64,000 nt of DNA from Myxococcales bacterium. GTDB taxonomy: Bacteria > Myxococcota_A > Polyangia > Polyangiales > JADJMO01. The position numbers and the translations under genes are program-made. Below are positions 58,443 to 64,000 of the stretch, one piece after another. Where the stretch lies: positions 27,390-91,389 of the forward strand of contig JADJMO010000035.1 in NCBI GenBank assembly GCA_016709545.1, written 5' to 3'. How positions within the stretch are numbered: position 1 is the stretch's first letter; every line of letters begins with the position of its first letter. The notes under the pieces were generated by a model. The model made no database searches and was not told the origin of the DNA. It saw only the letters and a program-made list of their open reading frames with translations.

Positions 58443-61037
58443 ATGGCGGCCGGCACGTTAAACAAGATGAAACCGGCGCGTGTCACGGCCCCGATCGAGC
58501 TGGTTCCGCGGGATCGCGCCCACCGCGGCAACCACCAGCCGAGCCTCGTCGTGCTGGTCGGACGCGAGGAGGTGCTGGGGCAGATCGACGCCACGTTGGC
58601 GGGCGGCGCGCGCCTGCTCACCGTCGTCGGGCCGCCCGGGATCGGCAAGACGCGGGTCGTGTCGGCGTGCCTCGATCGGCTCGGCCCCCAGTACGCGCGC
58701 AAGGGAGGGGCGTTCTTCTGCGACCTCTCCCAGGCGCGGACCGAACTCGATCTCCTCTTCGCCGTGGCCTCGGTCGTCGGCGATCGCTCGGACCTGCACC
58801 TCCCCCACGGCGAGCTCGCCGCCCGGCTCGCGGAGCTGCTCGGGCAGGCGGGGCCCGCGCTGCTCGTGCTCGACAACTTCGAGCAGCTGATCGCCGCGGC
58901 CCACGTGGTCCCCGCGCTGTGCCGGGCGGCCCCCCAGCTGCGCGTGCTCGTCACGTCGCGAGAGCGGCTGCTCGTCGACGGCGAGATCGTGATCGAGCTG
59001 CCACCCCTCGTGTGTCCGAGCGACGCGACCGAGACGAGCGCGGTCACCTTGTTCCTCACGCGGGTGCGCGAGGCGGGTGGCGTCGTCGAGGACCGCGCCG
59101 CCGTCGCCGAGATCGTGCGGCGCCTCGAGGGCATCCCGCTCGCGATCGAGCTCGCGGCGGCGCGAACCCGCGTGCTCTCGCCGACCGAGCTCGCTCGCCG
59201 CCTCGCCGAGGGGCACGGCGTGCTCGCGCAGGTGCGGCGACGCGTCGCGGGGCACCAGGCGACCCTGGAGGGAACGCTCGAGTGGTCGTGGAACCTGCTC
59301 ACCGTGGACGAACAAGCTGCACTCGCCGCGTGCTCGGTGTTCGCCGGGCCGTTCTCGATCGCGTTCGCGGAGCGCGTGCTCGGGGAGGGGGCGGTCGACT
59401 TGCTCGGCGCCCTCCGTGACAAGTCGCTCGTCCACGCCGAGGAGGGCGGGCGTCTCGGGCTCTACGTGAGCATCCGGGAGTTCGCCGCCGGGAAGCTCGA
59501 CGCGGAGCGGGAGCAGGTCGCGCGGCTCGCGCACGCCGAGGTCTACGCCGAGGCCGCGCGGCGGTTCGCGGTCGCCCGGAGCCTGCAGGACGACACGCCG
59601 GGAGGCCTTCCCTACGCGGCGTTGCGGGGCGAGAAGGAGAACCTCGTCGCCGCGCTCGCGTTCGTGCGCGCACTGCCCGCACCGCGCCTCCAGGCCGAGC
59701 TCGCGGGGGCCCTCGCGCTCTTGCTGGCCCTGCCCGGCGAGCAGTGCGCCGCCGAGCTCGACGCGGCCCTCCTGGCGTTGCCGGAGCGGGACGTGGAGGC
59801 GCGCGCGTACGCGCTGTTCGCGCGGCAGGGGGTCCACAACTCGCTCGGTCACTACGCCGCGTGTCAGGCCGACCTCGAGACGCTGCGGGCGATGCCGGTC
59901 GCGCCCGGGCTGCGCGTGCTCGCGCTCGTCTTCCAGGGCATCCAGCTCCGCTACCAGGGGTTCGCGCGCCGGGCATGGGCCTGCCACGCCGAGGCCGAAC
60001 AAGAGCTCGCGCGGCTCGCGCTGCCGCGCCTGCGGGCGATGAACGACGCGTGCATGGGTCGACTGCAGTGTGACTTCGGCGACGTCGCGAAGGCCCGCGA
60101 GCTGAACGAGCGCGCGTACGGCGCGTGCGAGGCAGTGGGCGATCTCTGGCTCGGCGGTCTCGCGCTGGCCAACCTCGCGCAGCTCGAGCAGGAGCGGCAG
60201 TCGTTCGATCGCGCGCGCTCGCTGCTCGAGCAGGCCCTCGCGCGCCTGCGCGACGCCGGCGAGATGCACTACGAGGCGATCTACGCCAGCGTCTGCGGAG
60301 ACCTCCTGTTCGAGCTCGGCGAGCTCGACGACGCGCGGCGCTGGTACGCGCACGGCGCGCGGTTCCTGGGCCGGTTCCTCACCCACCGTCAGACGGCGGT
60401 CCTGCACGCGGCCGCTGCGGCGCTGGAGGCGCGGGTCGGAGACGACGGCGCGGCGCAGCGTCACCTCGCGATCGCCCGCGCCGGGGCGGCGCAGGTGGAG
60501 AACCCGGTGGTCCGCCTCGTCGTCGAGCTGCACGCCGAGAGCGTCGAGCTGTCCCGCGCAGGCGCCCGCGAGCGAGGTGCGCTCGTCGAACGAGCGACGA
60601 CGCGGCTCGCGGCGTTGCAACGTGAAGGGGACGACGCGGCGATCGCTGCTGCCAGCCTCGACGTGCGCTTTGCGATGCGGATGCTGACCCGCACCCTCGA
60701 GGGGGCGCCGAGCGGCGCGTGCACGCTCCGGGTCGCGCGAGGGGGGCTGTGGTTCACGGTGGGGCCCGCCGAGCGCGTCGACCTCGGCCGCCGGGGAGCG
60801 CTGCGGCGCCTGCTCGTGGCCCTGTGCGAGCGACACACAACCGACCCCGACACGGGCGCTTCGGTCGACGCGCTCGTCGCGATCGGCTGGCCCGGCGAAC
60901 GGGTGCTGGTCGAGGCGGCCGCGACGCGGGTGCGGGTGGCGATCGCCACGCTGCGGCGGCACGGCCTCCGCCAGGTGCTGCTCACGCGGGACGACGGCTA
61001 CCTGATCGATCCCGCGGTGCGCCTCGAGTGGAGCTAG
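58443..61037 (+). CDS. STAND-type ATPase regulator with TPR repeats and C-terminal winged helix
   Basis: An 864-residue protein from ATG 58443 (an alternative ATG at 58467). Walker A GPPGIGKTRV (about residue 63), Walker B PALLVLDNFEQL, and the sensor LEGIPLAIELAAARTRVLSP are typical of AfsR/MalT/LuxR-type STAND NTPases. The middle and later part is TPR-like helices (ELNERAYGACEAVGDLWLGG, QSFDRARSLLEQALARLRDA). The last 60 residues, VDALVAIGWPGERVLVEAAA with a basic RVRVAIATLRRHGLR and DDGYLI, look like an OmpR/AfsR winged helix, placed at the C-terminus instead of the N-terminus. Its stop overlaps the dinB stop at CTAG. Confidence 0.85.
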   Translation: MAAGTLNKMKPARVTAPIELVPRDRAHRGNHQPSLVVLVGREEVLGQIDATLAGGARLLTVVGPPGIGKTRVVSACLDRLGPQYARKGGAFFCDLSQARTELDLLFAVASVVGDRSDLHLPHGELAARLAELLGQAGPALLVLDNFEQLIAAAHVVPALCRAAPQLRVLVTSRERLLVDGEIVIELPPLVCPSDATETSAVTLFLTRVREAGGVVEDRAAVAEIVRRLEGIPLAIELAAARTRVLSPTELARRLAEGHGVLAQVRRRVAGHQATLEGTLEWSWNLLTVDEQAALAACSVFAGPFSIAFAERVLGEGAVDLLGALRDKSLVHAEEGGRLGLYVSIREFAAGKLDAEREQVARLAHAEVYAEAARRFAVARSLQDDTPGGLPYAALRGEKENLVAALAFVRALPAPRLQAELAGALALLLALPGEQCAAELDAALLALPERDVEARAYALFARQGVHNSLGHYAACQADLETLRAMPVAPGLRVLALVFQGIQLRYQGFARRAWACHAEAEQELARLALPRLRAMNDACMGRLQCDFGDVAKARELNERAYGACEAVGDLWLGGLALANLAQLEQERQSFDRARSLLEQALARLRDAGEMHYEAIYASVCGDLLFELGELDDARRWYAHGARFLGRFLTHRQTAVLHAAAAALEARVGDDGAAQRHLAIARAGAAQVENPVVRLVVELHAESVELSRAGARERGALVERATTRLAALQREGDDAAIAAASLDVRFAMRMLTRTLEGAPSGACTLRVARGGLWFTVGPAERVDLGRRGALRRLLVALCERHTTDPDTGASVDALVAIGWPGERVLVEAAATRVRVAIATLRRHGLRQVLLTRDDGYLIDPAVRLEWS

Positions 61038-62185
61038 CGGCCGCCGGCGCGCCGGATCGTGCCGCCGCCGAACTTGTCCTCGATCGCGTCGAGCACCGCG
61101 CCGAGCTTCTCGGGGCGCTGCCCGAACAGCTCGAGCTGGGTGCGTCCGGCGGGCTCGAGGTCGGTCGCCGAGACGCCGACCAGGCGGGTGCGCACGCGCT
61201 CGAGCGGGATCTTCGCGAGCAGCTCGAGGGCGAGGGCGTGGAGCTCCTTGGTCTCGACCAGGGGTGCGTCGGCGACCGCGCGGCGCGTGACGATGGAGTG
61301 ATCGGCGTACTTCACCTTGACCACGAGGGCGTTGGCGGCGAGGCCGTCCGCGCGGAGCCGGCGCGCCACCTCCTCGCAGTGCCGCAGGATGGGCTCGTGG
61401 AGGGCGCGCGGGCCAATCCGGTCGCGGTCGAAGGTGGACTCGCTGCCGATCGACTTCGCGGCGCGCCCGGGCTCGACGGCGCGCCCGTCGTCGCCGTGGG
61501 CGAGGCGGACGACGTGGTTCGCGCCGCGCGGGCCGAGCACGCGCGAGAGCTTGGCGAGCGGCGCCTCTTGCAGATCGGAGATGGTGAAGTAGCCGTGGCG
61601 GCGGAGGAGGTCTGCGGTCTTGGGGCCCACGCCGAAGATGCGCTCGATGGGCAGCGGCGCGAGGAAGAAGCGCTCGTCGCCCGGGAAGCACACGACGAGG
61701 CCGTCGGGCTTGCGCAGGTCGCTCGCGACCTTCGCCACGAACTTGCACGACGCGACCCCGACGCTCGAGCTGAGGCCGCCGGTCTCCTCGCGGATGCGGG
61801 CCTTGAGCAGGCGCGCGATGGCCTCGCCCGTGCCGCCGAACAGGCCGAGGCTCGCGGTGACGTCGAGGAACGCCTCGTCGAGCGAGAGCCCCTCGACCAG
61901 CGGGGTGATGCGGCGCATCTCGGCGAACACCTGCGCAGAGGCCTCGGCGTACGCCTTCATGCGCGGCGGCACGACGATCGCGTGCGGGGCCCGGCGCACC
62001 GCCTCGATCATCGGCATCGCGGAGCGCACCCCGAACGCCCGCGCCTCGTAGGTGCAGGTCAGGACCACGCCGCGGGTCGGGTGGCCGCCGACGATGACCG
62101 CCTGGCCGCGCAGCTCCGGCTGGTCCCGCACCTCGACGGACGCGTAGAAGGCGTCCATGTCGAGGTGGAGGATGGTCCGGGCCAC
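61034..62185 (-). CDS. dinB: DNA polymerase IV (Y-family, translesion)
   Basis: A 383-residue protein from GTG 62185 (MARTILHLDMDAFYASVEVR). Catalytic acidic residues lie in LDMDAFYASVE and SLDEAFLDVTA; little-finger region ends with KSIGSESTFDRDR and KVKYADHSIVTRR. Ends QLELFGQRPEKLGAV, which is close to the beta-clamp-binding QLxLF. Extends DNA past lesions. Convergent with the STAND regulator, sharing CTAG for both stops. No clear LexA box was seen upstream. Confidence 0.93.
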   Translation of the reverse strand: MARTILHLDMDAFYASVEVRDQPELRGQAVIVGGHPTRGVVLTCTYEARAFGVRSAMPMIEAVRRAPHAIVVPPRMKAYAEASAQVFAEMRRITPLVEGLSLDEAFLDVTASLGLFGGTGEAIARLLKARIREETGGLSSSVGVASCKFVAKVASDLRKPDGLVVCFPGDERFFLAPLPIERIFGVGPKTADLLRRHGYFTISDLQEAPLAKLSRVLGPRGANHVVRLAHGDDGRAVEPGRAAKSIGSESTFDRDRIGPRALHEPILRHCEEVARRLRADGLAANALVVKVKYADHSIVTRRAVADAPLVETKELHALALELLAKIPLERVRTRLVGVSATDLEPAGRTQLELFGQRPEKLGAVLDAIEDKFGGGTIRRAGGR

Positions 62186-62257
62186 GGCCTCCAGGGTAGC
62201 GCTTGCCGCGCACCGTCTCACACTCTAGAATTCGACCATGAGTCAGAAATTGATCTC

Positions 62258-62929
62258 GTGCCGGTCGCGGACGGCCTCTGGACGGTGAAGGTGCCGTTCC
62301 GCATGTTCGGGCTCGCGCTCCAGGGGCGCACACACGTGGTCCAGCTCCCGGACGGGGGCGTCGCCGTGCACACGCCGTCGCGGCTGCCCGACGCGACCTG
62401 GGACGAGATCACCCGCCTCGGGCCGGTGCGCGCGCTCTTGGCGCCGAACAAGATGCACCACCTCGCGTTCGGCGACGCGGCCGCGCGGTTCCCCGAGGCG
62501 CGCAAGCTCGCGGCGCCGGGGCTCGCGGAGAAGCGGCGCGATCTCTCGTTCGACGGTGTGCTGGGGGACGAAGCGGACCCGGTCTTCGCGGGCACGCTGG
62601 TGCCGCTGTGGGTGCCGGGCATGCCGATGCTCGAGGAGGTGGCGTTCCTGCACCCCGCGACCCGCACGCTCCTGCTGGTCGACCTCCTGTTCCACTTCCC
62701 CACGGCGGCGGGGCTCACGCGGCTCTACCTGAAGATGAGCGGCGCCCTCGGCAAGCCGGCGCAGACCGCGATCCTCCGCCGCGCCGTGAAGGACCGAGCC
62801 CGCACGCGCGCCGCGCTCGACCGCCTGCTCGATCTCGACTTCGACCGCGTGCTGCTCGCGCACGACACGACCGTGGAGACCGGCGGGAAGGAGGCCCTCC
62901 GCGATGCGTCCGCGTGGCTCACGGTCTGA
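62258..62929 (+). CDS. DUF4336 (metallo-beta-lactamase-fold-like) protein
   Basis: A 223-residue protein from GTG 62258 (MPVADGLWTVKVPFRMFGLA). It has VVQLPDGGVAVHTPSRLPDA, APNKMHHLAFGDAAARFPEA and VAFLHPATRTLLLVDLLFHF, the DUF4336 hallmarks; this family is MBL-fold with a partial metal site (His-x-x in NKMHHL). The TetR gene starts 26 bases before this gene ends, in a different frame, so the two are one operon. An ATG at 62238 is in the wrong frame. Confidence 0.82.
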   Translation: MPVADGLWTVKVPFRMFGLALQGRTHVVQLPDGGVAVHTPSRLPDATWDEITRLGPVRALLAPNKMHHLAFGDAAARFPEARKLAAPGLAEKRRDLSFDGVLGDEADPVFAGTLVPLWVPGMPMLEEVAFLHPATRTLLLVDLLFHFPTAAGLTRLYLKMSGALGKPAQTAILRRAVKDRARTRAALDRLLDLDFDRVLLAHDTTVETGGKEALRDASAWLTV

Positions 62930-63581
62930 GGCGGTCGAGGCGCGCACGGCCCTGCGCCTCGCGCGCAAGGAGAAGCGTCAGGAGGGCCGCCGCGAAGGCA
63001 TCCTCGACGCCGCGCGACGGGTGCTCGCCGCAAACGGGCTCGAGGGGCTCACGCTCGGCGCGGTGGCGAGCGAGGCGGACCTGAGCAAGCCCGCGCTCCA
63101 CTACTACTTCCCGACGCGCGAGGACCTCGTCGGCGCGCTCACCGCGGACTACCTGTCGCGCGAGGCGGACGCGGTGATCGCCGCGGTCCACGCCGCCAAG
63201 ACCGACCGCGGCGCCGCCGAGGCCGCGCTCCGGGCCAAGGTGGCCTTCGCGGCCGCCGACTTCCACGGGTTCCGGGTGGCCTACGTGCTCCCGCTGGTGG
63301 TCACGCTGCCGCGCGAGCTCACGGTCTCGCGGGTGTATCCGCCGGGCATCCGCACGATGGACGCCCTCAGCGAGCGCCTCGCGCGCGTCGAGCTCGCGAA
63401 GGGGCTCTCGCCGCGCAAGCTCGCGAACCTCTGCTTCTGCCTCGCGCAGGGGGTGCTCTCGCTGGTCTCGGGCCTCGCCGCGATCGGCGGCGCCACCAGG
63501 TTCCCGCTCGAGGAGCTGACCGACGAGGCCTGCGCGCTGCTCGCGAGCGCGATGAAGGTGCCGCGAAGGCGCGGGGGATGA
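62904..63581 (+). CDS. TetR-family transcriptional regulator
   Basis: A 225-residue protein. HTH in EGRREGILDAARRVLAANGL then LGAVASEADLSKPALHYYFP, the normal TetR DNA-binding domain placed at about residues 30-75. Long charged N-terminal extension (RTALRLARKEKRQEG) may be a second DNA contact. The ATG lies within the end of the DUF4336 gene, so they are co-expressed and this regulator may control that operon. Confidence 0.88.
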   Translation: MRPRGSRSEAVEARTALRLARKEKRQEGRREGILDAARRVLAANGLEGLTLGAVASEADLSKPALHYYFPTREDLVGALTADYLSREADAVIAAVHAAKTDRGAAEAALRAKVAFAAADFHGFRVAYVLPLVVTLPRELTVSRVYPPGIRTMDALSERLARVELAKGLSPRKLANLCFCLAQGVLSLVSGLAAIGGATRFPLEELTDEACALLASAMKVPRRRGG

Positions 63582-63614
63582 GATGCGGGAACCTCGGCGT
63601 TCTCTCGACCGTTG

Positions 63615-64000
63615 GTGCAGTGGCGGTCGGCTCGATGTCCGCGCTGCACCGCACGCGTCGTCGGCCAGGTGTGGCCGGTCCAGGTCCACTACTCCGATGG
63701 TCCAAGAGAGCCCCGGCTGGTCCTCTGTCCATCGTGCGACGTCCCCGTCCTCCTCCACGCGCCTCTTGCGTCGCCGGCTGCGGACGCGCGCATCGCTCGC
63801 AAGCTGGTCGGCGCGGGTCGCTGGCTCAACTTCCCCACCGACGTCGCGGTCGACCGAGCCCTGCGTCGACAAGCGCTCCGCGAGTGGAATGCGCCGCTGA
63901 CGACCGAGAGGGCCCTCCCTTTGCTTCCGGTCCTCGCGGCGATCGCGACCGGGCTCGGCGCCGTCGCGCTGGGGCTGCTCCTCTCGAGCGGAACCGGCGG
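63615..64000 (+). CDS. Zinc-ribbon membrane protein (3' end outside window)
   Basis: The frame is open from the TetR stop to the window end. From GTG 63615 (or TTG 63612) it reads VQWRSARCPRCTARVVGQVW, then LVLCPSCDVPVLLHAP, giving two CxxC knuckles about 30 residues apart, and a hydrophobic segment (LPVLAAIATGLGAVALGLLL) beginning near the right edge. This makes it a zinc-ribbon followed by a membrane helix. It lies 33 bases after the TetR stop; function unknown. Confidence 0.6.
   Translation, partial: MQWRSARCPRCTARVVGQVWPVQVHYSDGPREPRLVLCPSCDVPVLLHAPLASPAADARIARKLVGAGRWLNFPTDVAVDRALRRQALREWNAPLTTERALPLLPVLAAIATGLGAVALGLLLSSGTG

Noticed and set aside
63583..63900. A 105-codon frame at the right edge
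   Set aside because: Arg/Ser-rich and overlaps the better zinc-ribbon plus membrane-helix frame in another phase.

Overview
The window is very GC-rich throughout and almost fully coding; no gene-free stretch reaches 300 bases (the longest gap is 36977-37253). Several traits point to a myxobacterium (Myxococcota, probably Polyangia). There are many lipoproteins with D/T/A-rich linkers after the lipid-modified Cys, MYXO-CTERM type C-termini (Gly-Cys, a membrane helix, then Arg-Arg-Arg-Arg), a TIGR02996 protein, mevalonate-pathway genes, an AlkC glycosylase with a C-terminal Ig-like part, and MopE-like DNNCNG Cys motifs. This assignment is inferred from gene content, not from an rRNA. No tRNA, rRNA or CRISPR array was seen.

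Region by region. 1-1983: end of a GHMP kinase (probable phosphomevalonate kinase) and a class II HMG-CoA reductase. 1985-4920 (minus): five genes joined by 4-base start/stop overlaps, in the order small chaperone, tip protein, TPR chaperone, hydrophobic translocator, second translocator. This matches the Yersinia lcrG-lcrV-lcrH-yopB-yopD operon. 4997-9253: a phosphodiester-glycosidase-like secreted protein, divergent from a TetR regulator and a sterol-desaturase-family hydroxylase, with a 9-base inverted repeat between them. 9265-18033: secreted proteins, an EtfD-like membrane Fe-S protein, a PilZ protein, an HDAC-like amidohydrolase, a LysR regulator and a coupled pair of tiny genes. 18217-34133: mainly secreted proteins and lipoproteins, plus class I fumarase. 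One open frame here joins a MYXO-CTERM protein to a lipoprotein, and one peptidoglycan hydrolase is split by an in-frame TAG.

34295-40948: a HEAT-repeat membrane protein, then five overlapping plus-strand genes (calcineurin-like phosphoesterase, Rieske protein, TPR-like protein, two different nucleotidyltransferases) that look like one unnamed functional unit. 40995-46868: an outer-membrane-like protein, ExbD, VOC, GNAT, AlkC, a dimeric barrel protein opposite a WYL regulator, and a REP-associated (RAYT) transposase. 46885-53652: a LysR/epimerase pair, reductases, ChaC-like, M50 peptidase, TIGR02996, and a DUF6036-nucleotidyltransferase pair that resembles a toxin-antitoxin module. 53686-64000: a hydrolase lipoprotein, Spx/ArsC, a redoxin-dihaem peroxidase fusion, a YCF48-like lipoprotein, a STAND ATPase regulator, DinB, a DUF4336 protein, TetR, and a partial zinc-ribbon membrane protein.

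Two cross-cutting observations matter. First, six genes carry an apparent single-base frameshift and one carries an in-frame stop, so either the assembly has residual indel errors or decay is unusually frequent. Second, a 35-base palindromic element occurs twice (34237-34271 and 51663-51697) with a single mismatch, in inverse orientation on either side of the RAYT gene.
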